Shown: positions 35,016-43,131, counted from the stretch's first letter. The stretch is DNA of 64,000 nucleotides from an uncultured Flavihumibacter sp. (GCA_902168105.1 CABHOY010000047.1:81266-145265); one strand, 5' to 3'. Notes: a model not told the origin generated them from the letters alone. A program made the numbers and translations.

Positions 35016-35597
35016 TCAATCTTTTCGAACCAGGACGTCGGTGATCCTGTTCAATTGCTTTACCTTTTCTGTAAAATCACCTTTCAGCCTGTCTCTTATC
35101 ACCTGTAGTTTATCCAATACGTCGTTAATAGAGCCAGGGATCACTTCCTGCAAAACTTCTTTCAGTCGTTTAGCGACGGTAGGGGATTTCCCGTTGGTCG
35201 ATATAGCTATCTTAAGGTGGCCTTTCTGCACTATGGAGCCTAAATAAAAATCACACAGTTCAGGGGTATCAGCTACGTTTATCAGCACCCGGCTGCACTT
35301 CGCCTTTTCCCAGATATACATGTTCAGTTCAGGGTCGTTAGTTGCTGCAATGGCAAGATCCTTTCCTAACATATCGCCGCAGGAAAATGGTTTCTGGATC
35401 AGCTCCACGTTAGGTGCATGCCTGACAAGTTCTGTCAGCTCCGGTAAAAACCAGGTAGCAACAATAGTAATATTGGCCTGTGGACAATTCTCCAGTAACG
35501 CATTTACTTTTTCATGACCAATATTTCCCCCTCCTACAACAAGGACGTGCAGGCGGTTTAACTTGAAAAATACCGGGAAAAGATGATTTTCTTCCAT
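35016..35597 (-). CDS. Siroheme synthase: precorrin-2 dehydrogenase / sirohydrochlorin ferrochelatase
   Basis: 193 aa from the start MEENHLFPVFFKL. NAD-binding motif VLVVGGGNIG near the N-terminus and the Met8/CysG-N motif STNGKSPTVAKRLKE, with the catalytic Asp region in INVADTPELCDFY. It oxidises precorrin-2 and inserts Fe to finish siroheme. The open frame reaches an ATG at 35654, but that extension is an imperfect 15-bp palindrome, so the shorter start is preferred. Third gene of the sulfite reductase unit, supplying cofactor together with the methyltransferase upstream. Confidence 0.92.
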   Translation of the reverse strand: MEENHLFPVFFKLNRLHVLVVGGGNIGHEKVNALLENCPQANITIVATWFLPELTELVRHAPNVELIQKPFSCGDMLGKDLAIAATNDPELNMYIWEKAKCSRVLINVADTPELCDFYLGSIVQKGHLKIAISTNGKSPTVAKRLKEVLQEVIPGSINDVLDKLQVIRDRLKGDFTEKVKQLNRITDVLVRKD

Positions 35598-35616
35598 AAT
35601 GGTGCTATTACTGATC

Positions 35617-35658
35617 ACACATGACAGGTTACGTACTGTCCCGTAACCCATCATGTGT
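35617..35658. other. Intercistronic imperfect palindrome
   Basis: ACACATGA/TCATGTGT and GGTTACG/CGTAACC pair around an eight-base loop with a 2x2 internal loop. It separates the methyltransferase and siroheme-finishing genes and may stabilise or partly terminate the transcript. Confidence 0.55.
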
Positions 35659-35669
35659 AATATATAAAG

Positions 35670-36455
35670 TTATACTGCTATTTTCAGCTGCTCTGCTATC
35701 TTTTCCTGTACCGCCTGGAAGGCTTCATGAAAACGAACCACCTCTCCTACTACGATAATTGCCGGGTTGCGCAGATTATCACGCAAGGCTATTTCTTTCA
35801 GATCGGCTACATTTCCTATGCCTATCTTCTGGTCTGGCAGTGTCCCATTCTGGATAATAGCGGCCGGCACATTGCCTCTGCCCTGTGCTACGTATGCTGC
35901 TGCGATCTCCTCCAATTTGCTCATCCCCATGAGCACTACAACTGTAGTATTTGCCTGGACAGCATAAGCCAGGTCACGGGATAAGCTCCCACTCTGTGTG
36001 GTACCGGTCAGGACCCAAAATCCTTCACTCACGTTACGCGCGGTAACAGGTATCCTGTTGATACCTGGTACAGAGATAGCACTGGTAATACCTGGCACGA
36101 CTTCCGTATCAATGTTAAATTGCTGGGCGAAGGCTAGCTCCTCCTGTCCGCGGCCAAATACAAAAGAATCGCCACCTTTTAGGCGTACCACGCTGCCATA
36201 AGTCAGCGCGTATTTCACGATCATGCGGTTGATCTCATCCTGCGAGTACACATGCATACCAGCCCGTTTACCAACGAAGCGCTTCAGGCAATTGCAAGAC
36301 GCATGCTCCAGCAGCTCATTATTGGAAAGTGCGTCGTAAAGGATCACCCTTGCCTGCTGTATGGCCTTCAGGCCTTTTACAGTGATCAGCTCCGGATCTC
36401 CGGGTCCTGCGCCTACCAATGTCAATTTCGGATGTATATTTTGCATAGTGTACAT
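35670..36455 (-). CDS. cobA: Uroporphyrinogen-III C-methyltransferase
   Basis: 261 aa, stand-alone SUMT. SAM-dependent methylase motifs are clear: LVGAGPGDPELITVKG, ALVVLYDALSN-like region (RVILYDALSNNELL), VRLKGGDSFVFGRGQEE and VVPGITSAISVPG. Adds two methyl groups to uroporphyrinogen III to give precorrin-2. Lies between sulfite reductase and the siroheme-finishing enzyme on one strand, so the unit makes siroheme for the reductase. Confidence 0.95.
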   Translation of the reverse strand: MYTMQNIHPKLTLVGAGPGDPELITVKGLKAIQQARVILYDALSNNELLEHASCNCLKRFVGKRAGMHVYSQDEINRMIVKYALTYGSVVRLKGGDSFVFGRGQEELAFAQQFNIDTEVVPGITSAISVPGINRIPVTARNVSEGFWVLTGTTQSGSLSRDLAYAVQANTTVVVLMGMSKLEEIAAAYVAQGRGNVPAAIIQNGTLPDQKIGIGNVADLKEIALRDNLRNPAIIVVGEVVRFHEAFQAVQEKIAEQLKIAV

Positions 36456-36482
36456 TTAATAAGATGTGATAACCGCAAGCGT

Positions 36483-38597
36483 TTATTGTGCTACAGCTGT
36501 TGCTGGCTGTTGTCTGAATGAATGCGCCTGCTGGTAGAAATCAGATGCCTGTTGATAATACTGTTTTGCAAAGCTCTCAGATGGTTCATTCTGATTGATC
36601 TGCAGTACCAGTGTTTTGAAGCTGCCTTCCAGCGACCATTTACCGGTTTCAACAAAGTGTTTGTCGAAATCGTTGATGATACCTGTCTGTGTGTTACAGC
36701 TTACGCCTTCTCCCAGTAACAGGGCTTTCGCCGTCTGTACGAAAGTGGAGTAAGCGTGATAAATACCGTCAGCATATTGCTTTTCATCCAGTGCTATTTT
36801 AGCTGATTGCAGCTTTTCTTCACCTTCAAACAAGAGAGTAGCTACCAGGTCGATCACCACACTGGCGCATTCTCCTACACCGATGGCAGTTGCAAACTTG
36901 TCGCCCTGACCCCAGTCCACGAAATCTTCATCAATCAGGGAATTCAAATCTGTCAATGGTTTCAGAAGATCGTAAAAATATCTTTCACCCTGGCGATCGT
37001 AGTAGTCATTGAACTTCTCATCTTTCTGGCCATTCGCTTCAAAGTCTTTCAGCAGGGTACGGAGTACATCCGGGCCTCTTTTACTTGGCACCTTGATCAC
37101 TTTATCGGCAACACGGCCTACGCCGTCTCCAACAATACCTCCACCCAGAAGCACCTGCAATGCCGGTAATACCTTACCACCGCTTTTCAGGGAGCTTCCA
37201 TGGAAACCAATGGCAGCAATACCATGCTGACCACAGGAGTTCATACAACCGCTTATCTTGATCTTAATGTCTTTGTTATATACGAGATCAGGAAATTCAT
37301 CCTGGATCACCAGTTCCAATGCGGTAGAAATACCAGTGCTGCTGGATATAGCCAGGTTACAGGTATCAGTACCCGGACAAGCTGTGATATCGGCTATGCT
37401 GTCAAAACCCGGTTCAGCAAAACCAGCTGCGTCCAATACGCTGAATACATAAGGCAGATGTGCAGGCAGGATGTACTTCAGCAACAAACCCTGATTGGCA
37501 GTAACACGCACGTCATTAGCAATAGCAGGTTTGAGACCTTCTATCAGCTGACGGGATATTACTGAGCTAATGTTTCCCAGAGGAACACGTACGTAAGCAG
37601 CATAGTAAGCGGCCTGGCGTTGCTGGAAAACGTTTGTTTGTTTCCATGCCTCATATTTCTTCGGATCTTTAATAGTATATGCAGGCAATACCACGTCGGC
37701 AGCCGGCAGTTCAGGGTCTGCCCAGGCATCAGCATCCACATGGAAGGATTTGGACCTGATAGCAGTATATTCTTCCTCTACCAGACGCTGGAATTCTTCA
37801 AAACCGATCTTCTGTATGAGGAACTTCATACGTGCCTTATGACGGCTGGCCCTTTCGCCATGACGGTCAAATACACGCAGGATAGCTTCTATATATGGAA
37901 TGAGCTGGTCTTCTTCCAGGAACTCATAACCTACATGCGCCAGGTAAGGCTGCGCACCCAGGCCACCACCTACCAGTACCTTGAAACCACGTACTTCACG
38001 TCCATTTTCAACCCGTACCTTAGGTATTACACCCAGATCGTGCATGAAGGACCAGGCAGTATCTGCAACACTGCTGGAGAAGGACATTTTAAATTTACGG
38101 CCCATATCCTGGCAGACAGGGTTACGCAGAAAATACCTGAAGGCAGCATCTGCATAAGGGGTCACATCAAACGGTTCTTCCGGATCAATACCGGCCTTGT
38201 CTGAAGCTGTAATGTTACGCACCGTATTACCACATGCCTCACGAATAGTGATATCATCCAAGTCTAACTTGCTCCACAGTTCAGGCGTCTTTTCCAGGCT
38301 CACGAAGTGGATCTGAATATCCTGACGGGTGGTCAGGTGCAGATTACCGGTGGAATACTCGTCGGATACGTCTGAAATACGTTTCCATTGTTCCAGCGTC
38401 ATCTTGCCATAAGGCAGTTTGATACGGATCATCTGTACACCTGCCTGGCGCTGGCCATAAATGCCTCTCGCCAGACGCAGACTACGGAATTTTTCTTCCG
38501 GGATCTGTCCTTCGCGGAATAAACGGATTTTCTTCTCCAACTCTATGATATCTCTCTCAACCACAGGATTTTCCAATTCGGTTCTGAAGCTTTGCAT
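36483..38597 (-). CDS. Ferredoxin-type sulfite (nitrite) reductase with C-terminal HEPN-like domain
   Basis: 704 aa from ATG MQSFRTELENP (a TTG two codons upstream is less likely). Residues 1 to ~560 form the two-lobed siroheme/4Fe-4S reductase, with the cluster Cys pairs in ACPGTDTCNLA and SGCMNSCGQHG. The last ~120 residues (SAKIALDEKQYADGIYHAY onward) are helical and resemble HEPN domains, an extension seen in Bacteroidota members. Neighbouring cobA and siroheme genes and the cysteine-codon leader point to sulfite rather than nitrite as substrate. Six-electron reduction of sulfite to sulfide in the cytosol for cysteine synthesis. Confidence 0.92.
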   Translation of the reverse strand: MQSFRTELENPVVERDIIELEKKIRLFREGQIPEEKFRSLRLARGIYGQRQAGVQMIRIKLPYGKMTLEQWKRISDVSDEYSTGNLHLTTRQDIQIHFVSLEKTPELWSKLDLDDITIREACGNTVRNITASDKAGIDPEEPFDVTPYADAAFRYFLRNPVCQDMGRKFKMSFSSSVADTAWSFMHDLGVIPKVRVENGREVRGFKVLVGGGLGAQPYLAHVGYEFLEEDQLIPYIEAILRVFDRHGERASRHKARMKFLIQKIGFEEFQRLVEEEYTAIRSKSFHVDADAWADPELPAADVVLPAYTIKDPKKYEAWKQTNVFQQRQAAYYAAYVRVPLGNISSVISRQLIEGLKPAIANDVRVTANQGLLLKYILPAHLPYVFSVLDAAGFAEPGFDSIADITACPGTDTCNLAISSSTGISTALELVIQDEFPDLVYNKDIKIKISGCMNSCGQHGIAAIGFHGSSLKSGGKVLPALQVLLGGGIVGDGVGRVADKVIKVPSKRGPDVLRTLLKDFEANGQKDEKFNDYYDRQGERYFYDLLKPLTDLNSLIDEDFVDWGQGDKFATAIGVGECASVVIDLVATLLFEGEEKLQSAKIALDEKQYADGIYHAYSTFVQTAKALLLGEGVSCNTQTGIINDFDKHFVETGKWSLEGSFKTLVLQINQNEPSESFAKQYYQQASDFYQQAHSFRQQPATAVAQ

Positions 38598-38666
38598 AGT
38601 CAATATTTTCTTGGTGGTAAATTATCAGATATTAAAACGTTATACTTCCTTATCTTTTATAAAACG

Positions 38667-38698
38667 CAGAGCCCCCGCGTATTAAATCGGAGGCTCTG
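38667..38698 (-). terminator. Leader terminator (attenuator) before sulfite reductase
   Basis: 11-bp stem (38667-38677 with 38688-38698, one G-U pair in RNA) with a ten-base loop, followed on the minus strand by CGTTTTAT. It sits in the leader, 70 bases before the ATG and 43 bases after the leader ORF stop. Its 5' arm contains GCCTCC, complementary to GGAGGC at the end of the leader ORF. Confidence 0.78.
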
Positions 38699-38741
38699 TA
38701 TATCTTGTTTGATACTTGATTGATCAATTCTCCTTATACAT

Positions 38742-38822
38742 CTACGCCTCCTCACCTACCATTGCACAGGAGCAATGGCGCCCATAACACAAAAAAACAC
38801 TATTCATTCCTATATTTCCCAT
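38742..38822 (-). CDS. Cysteine-rich 26-codon leader ORF
   Basis: Starts with ATG right at the predicted 5' end of the sulfite reductase transcript and ends TAG. Its middle reads CYGRHCSCAMVG, with three Cys codons within eight codons (12, 17, 19), an unlikely density by chance. Codons 17 and 19 lie in a 7-bp hairpin (38759-38778). Codons 24-26 (E E A) supply GGAGGC, which can pair with the terminator 5' arm as an antiterminator. This matches classic ribosome-mediated attenuation: stalling at Cys codons would keep the terminator open. Translation is not proven. Confidence 0.65.
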   Translation of the reverse strand: MGNIGMNSVFLCYGRHCSCAMVGEEA

Positions 38823-38848
38823 TAGTTTAGTAGACTAATACAAAGTTA
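38821..38848 (-). promoter_or_regulatory. Promoter and operator-like palindrome for the sulfite reductase unit
   Basis: Minus-strand -7 box TAACTTTG (38848-38841) followed at once by ATTAGT-CTACTAA-ACTAAT (38839-38821), a 6-bp inverted repeat with 7-base spacer. It covers the expected start site and the A and T of the leader ORF ATG, a natural place for a repressor. Confidence 0.6.
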
Positions 38849-39074
38849 AAAATATAGGGGAGAATTCCAAAAGTAATTTTGGCCCTAAAAACCTGAGGGA
38901 ACGGCCCTTTGCCAGACCGGCCAGAACCATATATTTCCAAAAAAGTGACGGTATGCATACCTACACTGGAAAGGAGCCCTCCTGGACCCTGCAGATGCCA
39001 TAACCATTGATTATACTGCATAACTATTATTTATGCGGGACCGGAAGCCTTATCACTTTCTCCCAACTCTGTAT

Positions 39075-39082
39075 TAACTTTG
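39075..39082 (+). promoter_or_regulatory. -7 promoter box for the HAD phosphatase
   Basis: TAACTTTG, exact TAnnTTTG, 24 bases before the ATG at 39107; it rejects the ATG at 39080. Confidence 0.65.
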
Positions 39083-39106
39083 CGTCGCAGAACAAAAGAA
39101 AAGTGC

Positions 39107-39766
39107 ATGATAAATACGGTGATTTTTGATATGGACGGGCTATTAATAGACTCCGAGCCACTTTGGGGGAGAGCAATGAGGGAAGTCTTTGCTACAGTAG
39201 GAGTAGACCTTACCATGGAACTGGCCAGCCATACTACTGGTCTGCGTACTGCAGAAGTGGTGGACTACTGGCATAATTACTTCAAATGGGAGGGTAAAGA
39301 CAACACCCAGGTTACCAATGAGATAATAGATACAGTTATTAACAAGATAGTGGCGGAAGGTGAGGCTATGGAGGGATTGGAATATATACTGGACTATTTT
39401 ACAAAGAAGAATTTCAAAATAGGACTAGCGTCCTCTTCTCCCCTGCGGCTGATAGAATCTGCTGTTGACCATATGGGTATCAGGGACAGGTTCCACGCTA
39501 TTTCTTCCGCTGAATTTGAGTCACACGGTAAGCCTCATCCGGCTGTATATCTGACTTGTGCTAAACAACTGGGCAGTACACCGCTTGAATGTGTAGCTTT
39601 TGAAGATTCAGTAACGGGTATGACAGCTGCCAAAGCTGCCCGTATGAAGACTGTAGTGGTACCTGAGGCGCATAATCGCCAGAATATCCGGTATGCCCTT
39701 GCAGACGTGCAGCTTAACTCCCTGTTGGAGTTCAACGACGAAATACTGGCCCGTTTACAGGCGTAA
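39107..39766 (+). CDS. HAD-family sugar-phosphate phosphatase (HxpB-like)
   Basis: 219 aa. Motif I VIFDMDGLLIDSEP (nucleophile and acid Asp), motif II GLASSSP, Lys in SHGKPHPAVY and motif IV AFEDSVTGMTAA. The helical cap between motifs I and II marks subfamily I (beta-phosphoglucomutase-like), and the sequence resembles E. coli HxpB/YniC, a hexitol and 2-deoxyglucose-6-phosphate phosphatase. Single-gene unit. The 23 bp after the predicted start site show no Shine-Dalgarno. Confidence 0.9.
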   Translation: MINTVIFDMDGLLIDSEPLWGRAMREVFATVGVDLTMELASHTTGLRTAEVVDYWHNYFKWEGKDNTQVTNEIIDTVINKIVAEGEAMEGLEYILDYFTKKNFKIGLASSSPLRLIESAVDHMGIRDRFHAISSAEFESHGKPHPAVYLTCAKQLGSTPLECVAFEDSVTGMTAAKAARMKTVVVPEAHNRQNIRYALADVQLNSLLEFNDEILARLQA

Positions 39767-39833
39767 ATTTCAGGCTCCTGGAATCCGCCTAGTATTGGAC
39801 CGGCTATCTGACCTCGAGGTATCATCTACGCTT

Positions 39834-39870
39834 TATACACGACGCATACAGGACGTATACACGACGCATC
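39834..39870. repeat. Short interspersed repeat, copy B
   Basis: ATACACGACGCAT occurs twice (39835-39847, 39856-39868) around GGACGTATACACG (39851-39863), giving a loose 10-base periodicity. Both 13-mers are shared with 19474-19503. Located downstream of the HAD gene. Confidence 0.6.
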
Positions 39871-39910
39871 CCCGAGACATCTCTACTACGACATTAAATA
39901 TATAAGAACT

Positions 39911-39941
39911 AAAAAGAGCAGACGTAAAGTCTGCTCTTTTT
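39911..39941. terminator. Terminator after the HAD gene
   Basis: A 13-bp perfect stem (39911-39923 with 39929-39941) with A-run and T-run at its base; usable on both strands. Confidence 0.88.
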
Positions 39942-40031
39942 AGTTTATGGAGATAACCAGCCTTCATTATTCCGGGCTGGCCCAGGCTGGCAATCCCGTG
40001 GAGAGTATAGCATTGGTAAGCTGTAAATGAA

Positions 40032-40061
40032 GAAGGGTGTCCCGTAACCGGAACACCCTTC
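40032..40061 (-). terminator. Hairpin after rpsA
   Basis: 9-bp stem (40032-40040 with 40053-40061) plus inner CCG/CGG, 26 bases past the rpsA stop. The T-tract is weak. Confidence 0.6.
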
Positions 40062-40086
40062 ATGTATTTCAACAACCTAAAAAAGC

Positions 40087-41985
40087 TTATTCACCTTTCT
40101 TTTCGTCGCCTTCGTCCTTCTTCAGCTTCTCTCTCAGTTCAGCCAGTGCACCCAGGTCGCCAAGTGTAGCTTTTTCTACCTTGCTCTGGATGGTTTTCAC
40201 AGCCTTACGAGTTTTGTCAGCGTCAGCTCTCTTTTCTTTGGCAACTGCTTCCTTCTCCTCGTTTTTAGCCTGTTCCCACACTCTTGTATGAGATACCAGT
40301 ATGCGTTTTTCGCTACGATCGAATTCAATGATCATGAATTCTTTCACATCTTCAACGCTGATAGGTTTCTCGTCTTCAGTGCGCAGGTGACGGGCAGGAG
40401 AGTAAGCTTCCAGACCATACTGCAGTTGAACTGTAGCACCTTTTTCATCTTTCTTCACTACGGTACCTTCATGAACGGATCCAATCGGGAAGATAGTTTC
40501 GAAAGTGTTCCAAGGATCTTCTTCAATCTGTTTGTGGCCCAGGCTCAGTTTACGGTTATCTTTATCGATACCCAGTATTACTACCTCGATTTCGCTACCC
40601 ACTTTAGTGTACTCACTTGGGTGGTTGAAGCGTTTGATCCAGCTCAGGTCAGAGATGTGGATCATACCACCGATACCAGTTTCCAGCTCAACGAATACGC
40701 CATAAGGAGTGATGTTCTTCACGATACCTTTGTGACGGCTCTCCAGAGGGAATTTAGTTTCGATAGTAGCCCAAGGATCTTCTGTCAGTTGCTTGATAGA
40801 CAGGCTCATCTTACGCTCGTCTTTGCTCAACGTCACTACCACTGCTTCGTATTCTTCGCCTAATTTGAAGAATTCTTTAGCATTGATAGGAGTAGAAGCC
40901 CAGGAGATCTCAGATACGTGTACCAGACCTTCTACACCAGGCAGAATTTCCAGGAATGCACCGTAATCTTCGATGTTAACTACCTTACCTTTTACGCGCG
41001 CACCTTCAGTGATGTGTGCAGGCAGGGTATCCCATGGGTGAGGAGTAAGTTGTTTGTAACCAAGGCTGATACGTTTTTTCTCGTCGTCGAAGTCCAGTAC
41101 AACCACATTGATCTTCTGATCCATCTGGAGCACTTCGCTTGGGTGAGAGATACGTCCCCAGCTGATATCTGTGATGTACAGCAGACCATCCAGACCACCC
41201 AGGTCGATGAATGCGCCGAAATCTGTGATATTTTTGATAGTACCTTCCAATACCTGGCCTTTTTCCAGTTTGGAGATGATATCCACTCTCTGCTGTTCGA
41301 TATCGCTTTCGATAAGCGCTTTGTGGGAAACAACTGCGTTCCTGATGGCTTCATTAACTTTAACCACCTTGAATTCCATTGTTTTGCCTACAAACTGGTC
41401 GTAGTCTGTAACAGGCTTAACATCGATCTGAGAACCTGGCAGGAATGTTTCCATACCGTAAACGTCCACGATCAAGCCGCCTTTGGTTTTGCTGGTAACA
41501 GTACCAGTAACCACTTCGCCGGTTTTGTAAACTTCCACGATTTTTTCCCATGCACGTTGTTGGCGAGCTTGTTTACGGCTCAGGTGCAGGTTACCATCGC
41601 GGTCTTCTTTTTCAACAACCAGTACTTCAACTTCATCACCTACTTTCAGTCCCTGCAGATCGCGGAACTCGTTCAGAGAGATCAGACCGTCAGATTTGAA
41701 GCCGATGTTGATCACTACGTCCGTTTTGGTCAGACCAACTACGGTACCAGTGAGCAGGCCGTTTTCTTCGATCACTTTAAAAGTGTTGTCGTACGTTTGG
41801 TCGTACTTCGCTTTTTCTTCTTTGTTGTAAGAAGAGACATTGCGTTTGTCTACGCTCCAATCGAAATCATCGTGAGCGGTTTCCACAACAGGCGCATTTT
41901 TTGTCGCTGTTTCTACCTGAGCTGCTGCTGCTGCAGGTACCTGTTGTTCAGCGTTTTGTTCGTTAGTAATGTTGTTTTCTGCCAA
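40087..41985 (-). CDS. rpsA: 30S ribosomal protein S1
   Basis: 632 aa with six S1 OB-fold repeats (about residues 75-105, 150-220, 235-310, 320-400, 405-485 and 490-560), several with the typical G-x-V-x-x-I-x-x-[FY]-G-x-F core (GTIKNITDFGAFIDL, GKVVNIEDYGAFLEI, GIVKNITPYGVFVEL). An Ala/Gln-rich N-terminus and a Lys/Glu-rich C-terminal tail flank them. The start is a TTG; no ATG or GTG is in frame around it, and a strong Shine-Dalgarno lies nine bases upstream. Binds mRNA on the small subunit. Confidence 0.96.
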   Translation of the reverse strand: MAENNITNEQNAEQQVPAAAAAQVETATKNAPVVETAHDDFDWSVDKRNVSSYNKEEKAKYDQTYDNTFKVIEENGLLTGTVVGLTKTDVVINIGFKSDGLISLNEFRDLQGLKVGDEVEVLVVEKEDRDGNLHLSRKQARQQRAWEKIVEVYKTGEVVTGTVTSKTKGGLIVDVYGMETFLPGSQIDVKPVTDYDQFVGKTMEFKVVKVNEAIRNAVVSHKALIESDIEQQRVDIISKLEKGQVLEGTIKNITDFGAFIDLGGLDGLLYITDISWGRISHPSEVLQMDQKINVVVLDFDDEKKRISLGYKQLTPHPWDTLPAHITEGARVKGKVVNIEDYGAFLEILPGVEGLVHVSEISWASTPINAKEFFKLGEEYEAVVVTLSKDERKMSLSIKQLTEDPWATIETKFPLESRHKGIVKNITPYGVFVELETGIGGMIHISDLSWIKRFNHPSEYTKVGSEIEVVILGIDKDNRKLSLGHKQIEEDPWNTFETIFPIGSVHEGTVVKKDEKGATVQLQYGLEAYSPARHLRTEDEKPISVEDVKEFMIIEFDRSEKRILVSHTRVWEQAKNEEKEAVAKEKRADADKTRKAVKTIQSKVEKATLGDLGALAELREKLKKDEGDEKKGE

Positions 41986-41990
41986 AATTT

Positions 41991-42000
41991 GGTTCCTCCT
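41991..42000 (-). promoter_or_regulatory. Strong Shine-Dalgarno before rpsA
   Basis: Minus-strand AGGAGGAACC, nine to ten bases before the TTG start. Such a complete site is exceptional among the genes of this window and fixes the unusual start codon. Confidence 0.75.
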
Positions 42001-42051
42001 TTTGTTAAAAAATTCTCCCGGATTTTAGGCCCGAAAGTTTTAATTGGACGG

Positions 42052-42059
42052 CAAAGATA
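42052..42059 (-). promoter_or_regulatory. -7 promoter box for rpsA
   Basis: Minus-strand TATCTTTG, exact TAnnTTTG, giving a leader of about 60 bases. Confidence 0.65.
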
Positions 42060-42208
42060 CTTAATAATCATTAAAAAATAAGCAATTTTCACATGTTTAA
42101 CAGTCCTGTCCCCTCTCCCCTTCATATCATCCTTCAGCCGCTGTTTGCTCCAAAAAAATGTGCCGCTAAATAGATTTATGATTGCGGATTTTGTACTAAT
42201 TTTCAAGT

Positions 42209-43084
42209 ATGAACGGGACCTCATTCAGCTCTGATATACGCTACTGGCTTAGACAAGGAAATACAATTAATCATCTTCTTTTCTGGAATGTAATTGTTTT
42301 CCTCGTCATGGGAATTGTGTACCTGATTGGAAAAATTGCACCCACTACAGGCTTCCTCTCCAATTTTCTTTTTGATAATCTTTCCCTGCATGCCAATGTG
42401 TTTGCTTTCCTGCGAAAGCCATGGGGGTTACTGACGTACATGTTCACACATCTGGAATTTTTACATGTACTCTTCAATATGCTGAACCTCTACTGGTTCG
42501 GTAATATATTCAGGTCTTTTCTTGGCAATCAGCGGGTACTTCCCCTTTACCTGGTGGGAGGCATCGCAGGCGGTATAGCATATCTGCTTGTATATAATCT
42601 CGCTTTTGGCGGTGTAAATGCCCCGATGATCGGTGCATCTGCTTCTGTAATGGCGCTGCTCATTGCCTGCGCCACCAAATTGCCCAACTATGAGATCGGC
42701 CTGCTCTTTATCGGTTCCATCCGCCTGAAATGGCTGGCGCTTATCGTCATTGTGCTTGACCTGATCTCCCTCACCCAGGGAAATGTAGGCGGTATTGTCG
42801 CTCACATGGGAGGGGCGCTCACCGGTTTCCTTTACATTAAACTGCTGAACAGCGGCACGGATATCTGTCAGCCACTTATCTGGCTGTTTAACCGCCGTCT
42901 GCGCGTAGAGGCGCCCAAACGCTCCTTTAAACCTAAAAAGTCTCCTCTTAAGCTCGTAAAACCCGGTCAGGAAGAGAATAAACAACTCCGCCTGGACCAG
43001 CTGCTCGATAAAATAAACGACAATGGCATGGACAGCCTGAGTCCTGAAGAAAAAGCGTGGCTGAAGAAAATGAGCCAGGAATAA
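42209..43084 (+). CDS. Rhomboid-family intramembrane serine protease
   Basis: 291 aa with six helices in the first ~215 residues. Catalytic Ser in MIGASASVMAL and catalytic His in IVAHMGGALTGF; the loop with HLEFLHVLFNMLNLYWFG matches the conserved HxxxxHxxxN region. The cytosolic C-terminal ~80 residues are basic then acidic and contain a short conserved-looking helix (LLDKINDNGMDSLSPEEKAWLKKMS). This tail motif is common in Bacteroidota rhomboids. Substrates unknown. Confidence 0.93.
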   Translation: MNGTSFSSDIRYWLRQGNTINHLLFWNVIVFLVMGIVYLIGKIAPTTGFLSNFLFDNLSLHANVFAFLRKPWGLLTYMFTHLEFLHVLFNMLNLYWFGNIFRSFLGNQRVLPLYLVGGIAGGIAYLLVYNLAFGGVNAPMIGASASVMALLIACATKLPNYEIGLLFIGSIRLKWLALIVIVLDLISLTQGNVGGIVAHMGGALTGFLYIKLLNSGTDICQPLIWLFNRRLRVEAPKRSFKPKKSPLKLVKPGQEENKQLRLDQLLDKINDNGMDSLSPEEKAWLKKMSQE

Positions 43085-43115
43085 ACGGCCATGTATACCT
43101 GCCATTCAAAATATG

Positions 43116-43123
43116 TAACTTTG
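43116..43123 (+). promoter_or_regulatory. -7 promoter box for ispH
   Basis: TAACTTTG, exact TAnnTTTG, 8 bases before the ATG at 43132. It rejects the ATG at 43057, which would lie in the rhomboid gene. Confidence 0.65.
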
Positions 43124-43131
43124 CCGCCAAG

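Noticed and set aside
38603..38840. SAM- or other metabolite riboswitch in the sulfite reductase leader
   Set aside because: No SAM-I or SAM-II core motifs were recognised; the leader is better explained by the Cys-codon ORF with terminator.
38827..39021. 64-aa minus-strand ORF upstream of the sulfite reductase promoter
   Set aside because: Overlaps the promoter box and has no coding features.
40918..42081. 387-codon open frame on the plus strand opposite rpsA
   Set aside because: It mirrors the codon usage of rpsA on the opposite strand and has F/Y/D-rich composition typical of antisense shadows; rpsA has six intact S1 domains.
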